Shown: positions 9,401 through 20,015, counted from the first letter of the stretch. The stretch is 64,000 nucleotides of DNA from Sphingomonas sp. Root241 (GCF_001428865.1 NZ_LMIV01000001.1:2045997-2109996); one strand, 5' to 3'. Notes: generated by a model not told the origin, from the sequence alone. Numbers and translations: made by a program.

Positions 9401-12400
9401 GGTATAGACCGTGCTCAGGCCCGCAGCCGTGCCGTTGCCGATTCCGCCCACCAGGGTGTCGTCGCCGTCGCCGCCGCGCAGGATGTCGTTACCCATGCCG
9501 CCGACGAGCTGGTCGTTGCCTGCGCCGCCTTCGATCACATCGGCACCGTCAGCCGTGGTCGCCCCGGTGTTGAAGGTATTCACATAATCGCCGAAAATCA
9601 CGTCGTTGCCGCCGCCGCCGATCAGGGTATCGCCCAAGCCGCTGCCGATCAGGAAATCGGCAACCGCGCCGCCGACAAGGCGGTTGGCCGTGGTGCTTCC
9701 GCCGGTGAGGGTGTTGGCGAAGGCAGCAGCGCCGATCAGGTTTTCCACGTTGGTGATCGTGTCGGAGCCGGTGGAGGTCCCGGTGTTCTGAGCCGCGACG
9801 GTGTTCAGGTTCACCGTCACCACCGAGGTCGCGGCGGAATAGTCCACCGTGTCCGAGCCGCCCGCGCCGTTATAGACGTCGGCGCCGCCGGCTTCGAAGA
9901 AGACGTTGTCACCGGCATCGCCGGTGACATTGTCCGCGCCCGCGGTCGTGCGGACATTCTCGAATCCGATGATCGTCTTGTTGCCCGCGCCCGTATTCTG
10001 GGCGGTCAGCGTGGCGAGGTTGACGGCTATCCCGACGGCGCCGCTGCTCGCGAACGAGATCGTGTCCACTCCGTCGCCGCCGTTCAGGATGTCGTCGCCG
10101 AGCCCGCCGTCGATCACATTGCCGTTCGCATCGCCGACGAGGAAGTCGGCGCCCGAGCCGCCGCGCAGGTTCTCGATGCTGCGCAGGGTGGCGACCATGC
10201 TGCCACCGACCATCGCGATGCCGTCGGTCCCGCCGGTCAGCACCGCCGTCACTGCCGTGACGGAGTCGGCGAACGAGGCGGTGTCGCTGCCCGCGCCGCC
10301 GTCGAGCAGGTCGACGGTGCCGATCGCGTTCGCGCCCGGGTTCAGCGTGTCGTCGCCCGCGCCACCCGAGAGGGTGTTGGCGTTGGCGTCACCCGTCAGG
10401 CTGTCGTTGAACGCCGAGCCCTCGAGCTTCTCGAAGCCGCTGAGCGTGTCCGAGCCCGCGCCGGTGCTCTGCGCCGATCCTTGCGCCGCGAGGCTGACCG
10501 TCACGCCAGCCGAAGCGCCCGCATAGGAGACGGTGTCGATCCCCGCGCCGCCGGTCAGGACGTCGTTGCCGAGGCCGCCCTCGATGACGTTGTCGTTGCC
10601 GTCGCCGGTGAGGGTATCGTTCAGCGCCGAGCCGATCAGGTTCTCGATGCCGGTCAGCGTGTCCAAACCGGCCGCGACGGTGTTCTGGGCCACACCCTGC
10701 ACGTTGAGGTCGACCGTGACGCCCGTCGTGGAGCCGCCGCTGAACGCGTTCACGAACGAGGCGGTGTCGTTGCCGTTGCCGCCGTTCAGGACGTCGTTTG
10801 CGATCGTGCCCTGGAGGAAGTCGTTGCCCTCGCCGCCGTCGAGCACCGCGCTGCTGGTGTTGTTGGCGGTGACGGTGGTCGTCACGGCCGCCGCACCCTG
10901 CAGCGAGATGTTCAACTGATAGGTCATCCCCGCCGTGAGCGGCTGGGCAACGCTGCTGCCCGTCCACTGGCCTACGCGAATGTAATAGGTGCCCGGCGCA
11001 GCGAAGGTGTAGACCAGATAGGCGTCGTCATGTCCGGCCGGTGACGCGTCACCAGTCCCGGTGTCGTTCGACGCCAGCACTACGCCGCTGCTGTTGACCA
11101 GTTCGAGGATGCTGTCGGTCAGCGTGCCGTTGCCGTCGATGTCGAAGATGGCTTGCGCGCCCGCCTGGGTCACCACGACCTTGTAATATTCCACCACACC
11201 GCCGGCCGCGGTCGCGTTGATCGTCGCGTGCGGAAGGCTGGCCGCGTTCGTGATGTCCGGATTGGCATCGACGTCAAAGGCGCCTGTCGTGTCCACGGCC
11301 GTGGCGATCGATCCGTTGTTGGTGGACTGCGCCTTGGTGATGTCCGCCTGCGACGGCGCCGAATAGGTCGTGGTGGTCGTGAAGCCGCCGCCGATCAGAC
11401 GGTCGTCGCCGCCGAGTCCCGTAAGGACGTCGGCGCCGCCGGCGCCGACGAGGATGTTCGCCTGGCTGTTGCCGGTGATGGTGTCGTTGCCGCTGGTGCC
11501 GCCGATGTTCTCGATGCTGCGCAGCGTGTCGGTTTCACCATCATGCGTGACGATGACATCGGTGTTCGTGTCGTTCAGGGTAACGGTGATGCCCGTGGGG
11601 TTGGTGAAGATCACCGTGTCGCTGCCGGCACCGCCGTCGAGAAGATTATTGGCGATATTGCCGACGAAGATGTCGTTTCCGTCCCCGCCCCTGGCGTTCT
11701 CGATCAGCGAGCGGGCGTCGTTATTGTAGAGCAGCGACATGGCGAAGTTGCCGGGCGCCAGATTGGTCAGGTTCTGATAGGCCAGATTGTTGGCCAGTTG
11801 GGCCTGATCGACAGTGGAGAACTCACCCGGGCGCAGGTCGATGGTGACACCATTGGCGTAGTTGCCGGCATCGATCGTGTCGTTGCCGCCGCCGTCCCAA
11901 ATTGTGAGATAGATCTTGTTGCCGGACGGCGCGCCCTGACCGACGCCGTTGATGAACATCTCCCCAGTCGTCTGGCTGAAAGTATAGACGCTGTCGCCCG
12001 CGTTGGTGTTGTAGTTGGCACCGTACATGTACTGCAGCGCGGCCAGGTCGTACTGCATGTAGGTCTGGGGCTGGTTGACCTTCTCGCCGGCGAAGTTGCT
12101 GTTGGTGAAGGGTGCGGGCGTATAGGTCATCAGCGACCAAGACTGCCCGTCACGGTCGGGAGTCAGGGACTGAGTGCCAAAGCGCGGGGTGGTCCCGAAA
12201 TAGAAGGACAGATCGGAGTTGGTATAGTCCTGGTGCCCGTGCTTCAGCCCCATGGTGTGGCCGATCTCGTGCATCATCGTGGCGAAGCCCCACGTGCCTT
12301 CAGTGGCCATGTCGTAATAAGGCTGGTTGTTGCGGCCGAACCAGATGTCGCCCGCCACACCGCGCGTGTCGGACGGGAACCCGCCATAAGCGGACGCAAC

Positions 12401-12925
12401 GTCGGAGTCGCCGGTCTGTGAGATCCGGATGTTGGCGTGGACCGTGTCCGTTTCGGTGATTTCGGTAAACGTCAGCCCGGTCGCCGCGGAGATCTGCGCG
12501 AAGGCCGCGCGCGCCGCCGCCTGCTGCATCGAGCCCAGCTCGAGCTGGTACTGGCTCACGCCGTTGGTGTCGTAGCCGGAGCCATTATAGTTCGAGCCCG
12601 ACTCCGGGAAGCTGAAGGTCAGGTTCTGCGTGCCCCATTTGGAGCCGATCAGGACGGCATCGACGTTCCGGTTGCCGGTGATCGACTTGCTGCCGTCCGG
12701 ATTGGTGACCAGCGGCAGCAGCACGCCGAGATTGTTGCCTTCGGGATTGGCGTCGGTGACGCCGCCACCGCCGGAAGCCCCGTCGTCGTCGTCCTTCGTG
12801 GCGGCCTGGCACGCTGCACAGCCGCATCCCTCCACCACCTTGTCGTGAACGATTTCGCTCAGCGGATCCCAGGAGACGGAAGGCTGGTCACCGGACGTGC
12901 TGTTGCCGAATTCGGAAGTGCTCAT
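6458..12925 (-). CDS. Giant RTX protein with serralysin-type zinc metalloprotease domain
   Basis: 2155 residues. The N-terminal part (about 75-330) is an M10/serralysin protease: zinc motif [11 protein letters not shown] at H219, E220, H223 and H229, with a Met-turn SLMTY around M266. A first RTX block follows. Next is a pre-peptidase C-terminal (PPC) type beta domain at about 540-675. Then come more than a thousand residues of calcium-binding GGxGxDxL nonapeptide blocks separated by spacer units of the type [19 protein letters not shown]. The C-terminus is the serralysin C-domain ([18 protein letters not shown], near 2105) and ends SSDIFFG, like a type I secretion signal. There is no Sec signal. 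Ordinary serralysins are about 480 residues. No ABC exporter, membrane fusion protein or protease inhibitor gene is in the window. Confidence 0.92.
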   Translation of the reverse strand: MSTSEFGNSTSGDQPSVSWDPLSEIVHDKVVEGCGCAACQAATKDDDDGASGGGGVTDANPEGNNLGVLLPLVTNPDGSKSITGNRNVDAVLIGSKWGTQNLTFSFPESGSNYNGSGYDTNGVSQYQLELGSMQQAAARAAFAQISAATGLTFTEITETDTVHANIRISQTGDSDVASAYGGFPSDTRGVAGDIWFGRNNQPYYDMATEGTWGFATMMHEIGHTMGLKHGHQDYTNSDLSFYFGTTPRFGTQSLTPDRDGQSWSLMTYTPAPFTNSNFAGEKVNQPQTYMQYDLAALQYMYGANYNTNAGDSVYTFSQTTGEMFINGVGQGAPSGNKIYLTIWDGGGNDTIDAGNYANGVTIDLRPGEFSTVDQAQLANNLAYQNLTNLAPGNFAMSLLYNNDARSLIENARGGDGNDIFVGNIANNLLDGGAGSDTVIFTNPTGITVTLNDTNTDVIVTHDGETDTLRSIENIGGTSGNDTITGNSQANILVGAGGADVLTGLGGDDRLIGGGFTTTTTYSAPSQADITKAQSTNNGSIATAVDTTGAFDVDANPDITNAASLPHATINATAAGGVVEYYKVVVTQAGAQAIFDIDGNGTLTDSILELVNSSGVVLASNDTGTGDASPAGHDDAYLVYTFAAPGTYYIRVGQWTGSSVAQPLTAGMTYQLNISLQGAAAVTTTVTANNTSSAVLDGGEGNDFLQGTIANDVLNGGNGNDTASFVNAFSGGSTTGVTVDLNVQGVAQNTVAAGLDTLTGIENLIGSALNDTLTGDGNDNVIEGGLGNDVLTGGAGIDTVSYAGASAGVTVSLAAQGSAQSTGAGSDTLSGFEKLEGSAFNDSLTGDANANTLSGGAGDDTLNPGANAIGTVDLLDGGAGSDTASFADSVTAVTAVLTGGTDGIAMVGGSMVATLRSIENLRGGSGADFLVGDANGNVIDGGLGDDILNGGDGVDTISFASSGAVGIAVNLATLTAQNTGAGNKTIIGFENVRTTAGADNVTGDAGDNVFFEAGGADVYNGAGGSDTVDYSAATSVVTVNLNTVAAQNTGTSTGSDTITNVENLIGAAAFANTLTGGSTTANRLVGGAVADFLIGSGLGDTLIGGGGNDVIFGDYVNTFNTGATTADGADVIEGGAGNDQLVGGMGNDILRGGDGDDTLVGGIGNGTAAGLSTVYTNDGGQDTFDGGEGSDIAYAYYTDQTGGIAFDLANVAGNSAITMGGIAAGSFTSIERVIFRGGSGADIVRGGGTLDTLVGNAGDDVLDGWFGNDTLSGGLGNDTLIGGEGLDTATYVNATAGVNVDLRIAGAQDTGGEGIDTLSGIEYLTGSGFGDTLRGNDVFNLLVDNAVAGAAGQTDSLFGYGGNDSILVTRAAGTVATNVNIDGGDGDDLLEVRSGTLSAALATNPDGLIGNTYAALGTTGNRYLDTVVVDGGAGNDRIVLTAVKSAVVDAGSGNDILSVSLLGAATESKHTLTLGTGQDTIQLAGTGAVASTTDHGNVVTDFKVGNAGDRFEMTTFLNGSLLGYTANSNPFASGHLRLLQSGTDLLLQVDRDAGAAVNGFVTLFTIANGYTGGFTAYNFDGFIGDLVLTGFASDETITGATGNDVLSGADGNDVLIGLAGNDTLDGGNGDDTLFGGEGDDVLIGGAGIDTASYSDAAVGVTVNLGLAGAQATGAGSDTLSGIENLIGSAFNDVLTGAAGANLLFGGAGDDRLDGGAGADGLTGGTGDDTYVVDDAGDLVTELIGEGIDTVESSISYTLGAELENLVLTGTAANGTGNDFANSLTGNDLDNILRGYAGNDSLIGNGGNDTLLGGAGVDSLFGGSGNDRLDGGADGAADTLKGGIGDDIYVVGETGEIIEELGGEGRDRVVSSVSFTLGANLETLELVGSAQNGTGNALDNLIIANDARNVLDGGAGIDTVSYEASDAGVLVRLDTVRTGNVGFWGSLGGAIEDFLPDGLGGYATGDRLLNFENITGSAHNDQLFGNNVANVLSGGAGADLLYGDAGDDVLDGGAGRDVLDGGNGNDKLFGGADSDVLNGGDGADRLYGGAGDDVMAGGSGNDVFVFAELGGRDSITDFRRGQDKIDLSGLDADTRTEADDSFHWIGNRAFSGSAGELQFYRDHGNYFLAGDVNGDRIADFVIGLDNVQLQSSDIFFG

Positions 12926-13225
12926 TCGTGGTCCCCTGTGTGGCCCGATCGCATCGTCCGTACCGCGAGTTCGATTGTGCGCCCTGCTCGCGGAACGGAG
13001 CCAAGTGACGCTATGCTTTACGAAAAAATAAATCTGTCAAGCGCTGCCGATCTGCGCGGAGGCCGTCCATGCCGATTCAGGTCGATATGCGTCGAGGGGT
13101 GACAAATCAGGAATCCGGGTGGGAGCAGGATCGAATCACCGACGGTTTTGAGGATAATGTCCAGGTGTGACTTGGGGTCGCGGTTGGCGTATCGGGAAGC
13201 GTGTTCAAGTTCGTGGAGGAGCGCG
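12926..13225. other. Intergenic region between RTX gene and lipoprotein gene
   Basis: About 300 bases without a gene. GGGGA lies 7 bases before the RTX ATG. On the minus strand a perfect TTGACA (13035-13040) lies at the edge of the AT-rich stretch 13017-13040, but no convincing minus-10 element follows at 16-18 bases, so it is only a weak promoter candidate for the RTX gene. Nothing else is recognisable. Confidence 0.4.
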
Positions 13226-13774
13226 ATGATCCGCATCTTGCCATCAATCGCGGCGGCGATCGCCGCATGCACGCCTTCTCCTCAGGAAACCGCCATGCAC
13301 AGCCAGACCCAGAACCGAGGCGCCACCCCGAAAAACTCGAGCACGGCAGGGTCCGAGGCTTCGGGAGGCGCCCTGAACCCGACCAAGCGAGGCGCCGGCG
13401 ATCAGGAGCGAGCTGCCTTGGGCCCCGTCCCCGAGCCGGTGTCTGCAGCAGAGAACCCTGTACCAGCCGTGCCGGCCGATTCGCCCGCTGAGACCCAGGG
13501 CCGCCGCACCCTGTCGACTGCCTTCGTCATGGTGGGCCCCGACGGGCGCCTGACGGTGGAGCTGCGCAACGGGCGCTTGCTGGTCCTTCGCAATGTGGTC
13601 ATGCGCCGCAAGACCTATTGCGGCGTGCACGTGCTCGGCGGCGAGGCCGGCGCCCGATATTGCGGCGGATACTCCGAGGTCGCCGCCGCCAAGCCCGGCG
13701 GCTCGCCGGCTCCCGCGGAGCCGGATCTGGCGGCCCCCAATCCCATCGAACCTCAGCGCAACCCTGCCAAGTGA
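13226..13774 (+). CDS. Small predicted lipoprotein, unknown function
   Basis: 182 residues, starting MIRILPSIAAAIAACTPSP, which reads as a lipoprotein signal with C15 as the likely lipid-modified residue. A low-complexity, Pro/Ala-rich linker follows to about residue 90. A compact domain (about 95-155) comes next, with LTVELRNGRLLVLRNVVMRR and two cysteines in YCGVHVLGG and RYCGGY. The tail is again Pro-rich. I do not recognise a named family. The ATG at 13226 was chosen because GGAGG (13215-13219) lies 6 bases before it; the frame stays open upstream to 13148. A minus-strand ORF of similar size over the same bases lacks any such features. Confidence 0.65.
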   Translation: MIRILPSIAAAIAACTPSPQETAMHSQTQNRGATPKNSSTAGSEASGGALNPTKRGAGDQERAALGPVPEPVSAAENPVPAVPADSPAETQGRRTLSTAFVMVGPDGRLTVELRNGRLLVLRNVVMRRKTYCGVHVLGGEAGARYCGGYSEVAAAKPGGSPAPAEPDLAAPNPIEPQRNPAK

Positions 13775-13841
13775 ATGCCAGCAAGCAGATCGAAAGGGGA
13801 TGGTCCGGCCGACCTGAACGAGCATCCGCTTTTGGATCAAG

Positions 13842-13853
13842 ATAGCGCTACCA
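13842..13853. promoter_or_regulatory. LacI-type operator upstream of the GH2 gene
   Basis: The plus strand reads ATAGCGCTACCA, or TGGTAGCGCTAT on the minus strand. It has a perfect TAGCGCTA core, lies about 70 bases before the GH2 start, and matches the motif in front of the TonB receptor gene at 16701-16712. Confidence 0.55.
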
Positions 13854-13921
13854 GAGCCGGGCGGAGCGACTTATGAGCACTGCCCACAGCGGAGCGATTT
13901 GGCGCCTGCCTGGCCCCGGGG

Positions 13922-16615
13922 ATGAATATGATCGACTTCAGTCGCGTTGCTAAATCCTGTCTGGCTGTCGCAGCGATTGCCGTCGCGCTCGTGCCCCACA
14001 TGGCGATCGCTCAGCGCGAACGAATTCGCATCAGCGAGGACTGGCGGTTCATCAAGGGCGACCCGGCGGGTCTGACGGCCGACCTGCGTTATGACGTTCG
14101 GCCGAGCGTCGAAAAAAGCGCGGACGGCCGCGTTGCGGATGCGCCGCCCGAGGCAGCGGCCGCGATTGCCACCGCAGACGCGCAGGTGCTCAAGCCCTGG
14201 ATCCTGCCGACGGGCAACGGCTTCATCGCCGACCCCGCTCGACGTCACATCCGGCCTGCAGGAGACCCCGGCGGCGACGTTTCCTTTGTGCAACAAGGCT
14301 TCGACGACAGCAAATGGCAGCGCCTGACGCTTCCGCACGACTGGGCCATCGCGGGACCGTTTCTGGAAACCGGCCCTTATGGAGGGATGGGCAGACTGCC
14401 GAGCTGGGGCATCGGATGGTACCGGAAGGCGCTGGCGATCCCGGCCTCGGATCGCGGGCGATCGATCTTCCTCGATGTCGACGGCGCCATGTCTTACGCG
14501 ACGGTCTGGCTCAACGGACGGCTCGTCGGCGGCTGGCCCTATGGCTATAACGGCTGGCGGCTCGATCTCACGCCCTATGTGTCGTTCGGCGGGCCCAACC
14601 AGCTGGCGATCCGGCTCGACAATCCTCCGGAATCCGCCCGCTGGTATCCCGGCGGCGGGCTCTATCGGGACGTCTGGCTGGTCAAGACCGACCGGGTCCA
14701 CGTCGCGCATTGGGGCGGCATCGTCACCACGCCGCAAGTGTCGAAGGCCAGTGCCACCGTCGCGCATCGGCTGACCGTCGCCAACGATGGCGCCGCCGCC
14801 CTGCCCGTCTCGGCGACGACCGAAGTCTACCTCGCCGGTGCGGACGGTCGGCGCACCGGCCGACCGGTCACGCGCTTCGCCCTTGGCAGCGCGACCATCG
14901 CCGCGGGCGGCACGGTGGTGCTGAACGGCGACGGCAGCATCGCCGATCCGCACCTGTGGGGGCCGCCGCCGACGCAACGGCCGAACCTGTATGTCGCGGT
15001 CTCGACGGTCCGCGCCAGGGGTCGCGTGGTCGACACCTACGAAATACCGTTCGGCATCCGGACGATCGTGATGAACGGCCGCGAAGGACTGGTCGTCAAT
15101 GGCGAGAAGGTGAAGATACAGGGCGTCAACAATCACCACGATTTGGGCGCGCTTGGCGCTGCATTCAACGTCCGCGCGGCGGAGCGCCAGCTCGAGATCC
15201 TGCGCGAGATGGGCGTCAATGCGCTGCGCATGAGCCACAATCCCCCCGCCCCCGAGCTGCTCGATCTGGCCGATCGGATGGGTTTCGTCGTCATCGACGA
15301 AGTGTTCGACTCCTGGGAGCGCAAGAAGACGCCGCTTGATTTCCACCTGATCTTCAAGGATTGGGGCGAACAGGACCTCCGCGCCATGCTGCGCCGCGAT
15401 CGCAACCATCCTTCGATCCTTATGTGGAGCATCGGCAACGAGGTGGGCGAACAATATACCGGCGAGGAAGGCGCCAAGGTGGCCCGTCGGCTGGTGGCGA
15501 TCGTTCGCGAGGAAGATCCCACGCGCCAGACCACGACATCGATGAATTATGCCCGGCCCGAGATGCCGCTGCCGACGACGATCGACGCCATCGGGATCAA
15601 TTATCAAGGCGCGGGCGTCCGCTCCCTGCCGCCGCAATACCGGCCTTTTGCCGAGAAGTTCCCGGACAAGATCCTGTTCGAATCGGAGAGCGCTTCGACG
15701 CTGAGCAGCCGCGGCGAATATCTCTTCCCGGTATCGGGGAGCATCAGCGGCCCGGTCCGACCCGGTTCCGGCGGCGATCCGATACGCCAGCAAGTGAGCG
15801 CCTATGAGATCCACGCCGCCGATTTCGGATCGTCGCCCGACCGCGAGTTCGCGGCGATGGACCAGAACCCGACCGTCGCCGGCGAGTTCGTGTGGACGGG
15901 CTTCGATTACCTCGGCGAACCGACGCCTTATTACGGCGCGCGCAGTTCCTATTCCGGCATCGTCGACCTTGCCGGTTTCCCCAAGGACCGCTTCTGGCTC
16001 TACCAGTCGCGATGGCGGCCCGACCTCAAATTCGCACACATCCTGCCGCACTGGAGCTGGCCCGGCCGCGAGGGACAAGTGACTCCGGTCCATGTCTTCA
16101 CGTCGGCAGACGAGGCAGAGCTGTTCATCAACGGCAAGTCGCAGGGCAAGCAGAAGCGCGCGCCTTTCACCTATCGCTTCCGCTGGGACTATGTCGTCTA
16201 CGAACCGGGCGAAGTGAAGGTCGTGACCTGGAAAGAAGGACAGCCTTGGGCAACGCAGACCGTCACTACGACCGGCGCGGCGGCCGCGCTCTCGGTCAGC
16301 GCCGATCGGACCCGGATCGCGGGTGACGGCCGCGATCTCGCATTTGTGACGGTGCGTGTTCAGGATGCCAAGGGCCGCACGGCGCCAACCGCGTCGAACG
16401 CCATCCGCTTCATCGTGTCCGGTCCGGGAGAATTGGTCGCCACCGACAATGGCGATCCGACCAGCTTCATTCCGTTCCCGTCAGCGACAAGGCCCGCCTT
16501 CAACGGACTGGCGCTGGCGATCGTCCGCGCCCGGCCGGGTGCGAAGGGAACGATAACGGTCCGGGCGGAGGCCGACGGGCTGGCCGCCGGCATGGCCACG
16601 CTGACGGCCCGCTAG
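13922..16615 (+). CDS. Secreted glycoside hydrolase family 2 (beta-galactosidase-like)
   Basis: 897 residues with a Sec signal peptide (residues 1-30, ending HMAIAQ). The order is a GH2 sugar-binding jelly roll (about 45-260), an Ig-like domain (about 265-380), then the TIM barrel (about 390-670). The acid/base Glu is E507 in WSIGNEVGEQ, and the nucleophile Glu is most likely E589 in the stretch FESESAS. A DUF4982-like domain (about 700-770) and a final beta domain rich in SVSADRTRIAGDG complete it. This layout is that of GalB-type exo-beta-galactosidases, but GH2 specificity cannot be fixed from motifs. It should act in the periplasm or on the cell surface, supplying sugar for the receptor gene that follows 145 bases later. 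Confidence 0.88.
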   Translation: MNMIDFSRVAKSCLAVAAIAVALVPHMAIAQRERIRISEDWRFIKGDPAGLTADLRYDVRPSVEKSADGRVADAPPEAAAAIATADAQVLKPWILPTGNGFIADPARRHIRPAGDPGGDVSFVQQGFDDSKWQRLTLPHDWAIAGPFLETGPYGGMGRLPSWGIGWYRKALAIPASDRGRSIFLDVDGAMSYATVWLNGRLVGGWPYGYNGWRLDLTPYVSFGGPNQLAIRLDNPPESARWYPGGGLYRDVWLVKTDRVHVAHWGGIVTTPQVSKASATVAHRLTVANDGAAALPVSATTEVYLAGADGRRTGRPVTRFALGSATIAAGGTVVLNGDGSIADPHLWGPPPTQRPNLYVAVSTVRARGRVVDTYEIPFGIRTIVMNGREGLVVNGEKVKIQGVNNHHDLGALGAAFNVRAAERQLEILREMGVNALRMSHNPPAPELLDLADRMGFVVIDEVFDSWERKKTPLDFHLIFKDWGEQDLRAMLRRDRNHPSILMWSIGNEVGEQYTGEEGAKVARRLVAIVREEDPTRQTTTSMNYARPEMPLPTTIDAIGINYQGAGVRSLPPQYRPFAEKFPDKILFESESASTLSSRGEYLFPVSGSISGPVRPGSGGDPIRQQVSAYEIHAADFGSSPDREFAAMDQNPTVAGEFVWTGFDYLGEPTPYYGARSSYSGIVDLAGFPKDRFWLYQSRWRPDLKFAHILPHWSWPGREGQVTPVHVFTSADEAELFINGKSQGKQKRAPFTYRFRWDYVVYEPGEVKVVTWKEGQPWATQTVTTTGAAAALSVSADRTRIAGDGRDLAFVTVRVQDAKGRTAPTASNAIRFIVSGPGELVATDNGDPTSFIPFPSATRPAFNGLALAIVRARPGAKGTITVRAEADGLAAGMATLTAR

Positions 16616-16700
16616 CCCCCGCGCCTTGCCGAGCGGCCAAGCTCAACGACCTTAACTCAGACAAGATTGACATGGCACGCCGTGAATCTTATGCCTGACG

Positions 16701-16712
16701 TTAGCGCTACCA
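16701..16712. promoter_or_regulatory. LacI-type operator upstream of the TonB receptor
   Basis: The plus strand reads TTAGCGCTACCA; the minus strand reads TGGTAGCGCTAA. It is nearly palindromic, has the same TAGCGCTA core as the site before the GH2 gene, and lies about 50 bases before the receptor start. Confidence 0.55.
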
Positions 16713-16760
16713 CAACTTGAGCCGTCACCTGCAAAGCAGGGACCATTGGGGAGGATGAGA

Positions 16761-19700
16761 ATGGTTTCTCGTATTCAACTAGTTCGCCGTGCGCTTCTGG
16801 GTGCTGCGGCGGTATCCGGCCTCGCTTTGCCGACTGCCGCAGCGGCGCAGACTGCAGTCCCCCCGACGGCGAGCAGCAGCCCAAACGAGCCTGCAAGCCA
16901 GGCGCAGGGTGCCGGCCAGACGGCTCCGACTCAAACCGACTCCACCGATCAGGCTTCCGCCGATCCGTCCGCGACGGGCAACGACGATATCGTGGTGTCC
17001 GGCTATCGCGCCTCGCTCGAGAGCCAGACCAATGCCAAGCGCAATTCGATCGGCTTCACGGACACGATCTTCGCCGAGGATATCGGCAAGTTTCCGGACA
17101 CCAATATCGCGGAATCGGTGAACCGTATCCCCGGCGTCACGATCAGTCGCGAAGTTACCGGTGAAGGCACCAATGTCGCGATCCGCGGCTTGGGGACGAA
17201 CTTCACCCGGGTGCTGCTTAACGGCGCGCCGGTGGCGGTCGCTTCGGTGCGCTTCGACGCGCAGAGCACCAACCGTGAAGTGGACCTCGACCTCCTTCCC
17301 ACCGAATTGTTCACCCAGCTCACCGTCAGCAAATCACCCGTTGCCAGCCAGGTTGAAGGCGGCGCCGCCGGAACCGTGAACCTGCGATCGGCAAGGCCGT
17401 TCGACAAGGCGGAGACCTATGTGAGCTATTCGCTCCAGGGGCAGAAGGTCAGCTCGGCGGACAAATGGGGCTATCGCGGTCACCTGCTGGCGAGCACCAC
17501 TTTCGGCAATTTCGGTATTCTGGCGGGCGTCTCCGTTTCGAAGTCCGAATTTCGGATCGACGGCTATGAGACGATCGGCTGGACGAATCCCAATCTGTCT
17601 GCCGCCCAGCGCACCAGCGGCGCGTTGAATTCCACCGGCGGTGGCAATTTCAGCATCCCGGCAACGGTTCCCGCGAACGCCGGCAACGGCCTCACCACCG
17701 GCGCCGTGATCAACCAGGCATTTCTGCTCGCCAATAATCCCGGCGCGACGATCGATCAGATCGACAACGGCCTGATCCCCCGCCTCAGCCGTCCGCGCAC
17801 CGAGGTGGGATCCCGCGAGCGCCAAAGCTATCTCGCGTCGCTCGAGTGGCGGCCCAGCGACTCGCTGCATTTCTATGTCGACGGCATGTACGGCAAGCGC
17901 GATACCGAATTCACGCGCACCGCGCTGAACTGGGTTGGCCGCAACGGCGCGGCGATCCCGCTCAACACGACTTATGACCGCACCGATTGCACCACCGGCT
18001 GCGTGGTCACGAGCGGGACCTATGCGAACGCGCAGTTCTTCCTCGAATACCGCCCGTACAAGGACACCCAGGACTATTGGGGCGTCAATCCCGGGCTGGA
18101 CTTCATCGTCAACGACTGGATCAAGGGCGACATCCAGGCGAACTATACCAAGAGCAATTTCCGCCGCGAAAGCCCGACCGTTCTGGTGATCACGCCGCCG
18201 AGCAGCGGCGTCACGGCAACCTATGTCAACGATGGGATCAGGCCCGTCGTCACCGCCAATGTCGATCTCAACAATCCCGCGAATTTCGGCTGGGCAGGCG
18301 GCGGCCGCGTCAATCTGAACGGCGAGGAACGCGAGACCGAGACCAAGGGGGTGCGCGGCAGCCTGTTGTTCGGGGATGCTGCGCGATTCAGCGTCCGTGT
18401 CGGCGCGGCATATGACGACACGCGCCGCCGGATCACGCCGTTCGACAACACCGCCGTATGGCAGAACGCGATCTGCGGTAACGGCCCGAACATCAATCTG
18501 CCGGCGCCCAACACGAGCACCACGCCCTGTACCGGCCTCAACCAGCCGGGCGCCGCGACGCCCACCGGCTTCCCCACCTTCCCCGGCTACGGCACCAATT
18601 TCACAGCGGGCGGCCCGCCGATCAGCTATGCCGGCTCTCTCATCCCCACGGCCGCGGTGCCAAGCTATCTGATGCCTGGAAGCAACGGCTTCATCACCGT
18701 CGACTGGAACAAGTTCAAGGCGGCTACCAACTATGATGCCTTGCTCGCCGACGCCGACGAGACCGGCAGCGGCAGCAGCGGCGCCAATGGCGGCCTGATC
18801 CACGAGAAGGTGACAGGTACCTTCGCCGAGGCGAACGGCGTCGTCGATATCGGCCCGAACACGCTGCGGCTCAATGCCGGTGTCCGCTACGTCCGGACCG
18901 AGCAGATCATCGGCGGCCGGGTCAGCGTCCCTGACGGGCGCAACTCCACCATCGCGGATGGCGGTCGTTACCCCAATACGGTCACCTTCCCGACGACGAC
19001 GACGCTCTATTCGAAGTTCCTGCCTTCGGCGAGCGTCGCACTCGACTTCGGGGGCAAGGCGGTAGTGCGTGGATCGGTCTCGCGGACGATGACTCGCCCG
19101 GATCCGAACGCGATGCTTCCCGGGGCGAGCTTCGTGCAGCCGTCGGCCGACACGGGCACGGTCGGCAATCCGGATCTCGATCCGTACATCTCGACCAACA
19201 TCGATCTCGGCTTCGAATATTATACCGGCGGCGAGGGCGTGATCGCCTTTGCCGCGTTCCGCAAGTCGATCACGGGCTTCACGGTGAATGGCCTGCGCAC
19301 CGTCCCGTTCTCGTTCTTCAACCAATATGGGATCACGGTCGACTCGCTCACCCAGGCGCAGAGGGATGCGCTGGCCACCCGCGCCAATGGCGGCCCGCTG
19401 AACAACGTACCGGTGGTCGTCCAGCAGCAGGTCAACTCGGACGGCAAGCTCAAGGTCAACGGCCTCGAGTTCCAGATCACCCAGCCGCTCGATTTCCTCA
19501 CCAGCTGGGCGGGCGTTCGCGGCTTCGGCTTTCAGGGCAATCTGACGCTGATCGACCAGAAGGGCGAAGGCGCCGGCGCGCCCGCGGTGGCGATCGGCGT
19601 GGCGCCGACGACCTATACCCTGACCGGCTATTATGAGGACAACGGGCTCTCGGCGCGGCTCACCTACACTTACAATGAAGGGTCGCAAGGATCGGGCACG

Positions 19701-19937
19701 AACCAGAATGGCATTCCGGCCGCCGCGATCTTCGGACGGGACTATACCCAGCTCGATTTCTCCGGGAGCGTCGATCTCGGCAAGATCTTCGGCCAGAAAT
19801 ACCTGCCGACTTTGGTCTTGAACGTCATCAACATCACCAAGGAATCGCAGAGCAGCTATTTCCAGTTCGAGAACGCGACGTACAACGAATATAATCCCGG
19901 CCGGACCGTCCTGGTGGGCATTCGTGGCCGGTTCTAG
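16761..19937 (+). CDS. TonB-dependent receptor, carbohydrate type
   Basis: 1058 residues: signal peptide (MVSRIQLVRRALLGAAAVSG, cut after AAAAQ), an Ala/Thr/Gln-rich spacer, the short consensus DDIVVSGYRASLESQ, a plug domain (about 85-210, with FPDTNIAESVNRIPGV and IRGLGTNF), and a beta barrel that ends with an aromatic residue (GIRGRF). The size and the N-terminal pattern are those of sphingomonad and Caulobacter receptors for sugars and oligosaccharides. I chose the ATG at 16761, with GGGGAGG at 16748-16754 six bases before it, over the upstream ATG at 16746. With the GH2 gene it forms a short sugar-uptake locus. The ligand is not known. Confidence 0.9.
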   Translation: MVSRIQLVRRALLGAAAVSGLALPTAAAAQTAVPPTASSSPNEPASQAQGAGQTAPTQTDSTDQASADPSATGNDDIVVSGYRASLESQTNAKRNSIGFTDTIFAEDIGKFPDTNIAESVNRIPGVTISREVTGEGTNVAIRGLGTNFTRVLLNGAPVAVASVRFDAQSTNREVDLDLLPTELFTQLTVSKSPVASQVEGGAAGTVNLRSARPFDKAETYVSYSLQGQKVSSADKWGYRGHLLASTTFGNFGILAGVSVSKSEFRIDGYETIGWTNPNLSAAQRTSGALNSTGGGNFSIPATVPANAGNGLTTGAVINQAFLLANNPGATIDQIDNGLIPRLSRPRTEVGSRERQSYLASLEWRPSDSLHFYVDGMYGKRDTEFTRTALNWVGRNGAAIPLNTTYDRTDCTTGCVVTSGTYANAQFFLEYRPYKDTQDYWGVNPGLDFIVNDWIKGDIQANYTKSNFRRESPTVLVITPPSSGVTATYVNDGIRPVVTANVDLNNPANFGWAGGGRVNLNGEERETETKGVRGSLLFGDAARFSVRVGAAYDDTRRRITPFDNTAVWQNAICGNGPNINLPAPNTSTTPCTGLNQPGAATPTGFPTFPGYGTNFTAGGPPISYAGSLIPTAAVPSYLMPGSNGFITVDWNKFKAATNYDALLADADETGSGSSGANGGLIHEKVTGTFAEANGVVDIGPNTLRLNAGVRYVRTEQIIGGRVSVPDGRNSTIADGGRYPNTVTFPTTTTLYSKFLPSASVALDFGGKAVVRGSVSRTMTRPDPNAMLPGASFVQPSADTGTVGNPDLDPYISTNIDLGFEYYTGGEGVIAFAAFRKSITGFTVNGLRTVPFSFFNQYGITVDSLTQAQRDALATRANGGPLNNVPVVVQQQVNSDGKLKVNGLEFQITQPLDFLTSWAGVRGFGFQGNLTLIDQKGEGAGAPAVAIGVAPTTYTLTGYYEDNGLSARLTYTYNEGSQGSGTNQNGIPAAAIFGRDYTQLDFSGSVDLGKIFGQKYLPTLVLNVINITKESQSSYFQFENATYNEYNPGRTVLVGIRGRF

Positions 19938-19988
19938 ATCCATCTCCCCGAGGATCGGGTGAGTCCTCTCGCCTGATCTATCCCCCTG

Positions 19989-20015
19989 GAGCCGCCGAAA
20001 GGCGGCTCGTTTTTT
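19989..20015 (+). terminator. Rho-independent terminator after the TonB receptor
   Basis: A perfect 8-base-pair stem GAGCCGCC/GGCGGCTC with a GAAA tetraloop is followed by G and six T residues (20010-20015). Confidence 0.9.

Noticed and set aside
6500-11900. Dense direct repeats that might suggest a CRISPR array or satellite
   Set aside because: The spacing is nine codons and the repeats stay in one long open frame as RTX nonapeptides.
13871-16093. 740-residue minus-strand ORF antisense to the GH2 gene
   Set aside because: Shadow of a gene with clear catalytic motifs; no start-site support.
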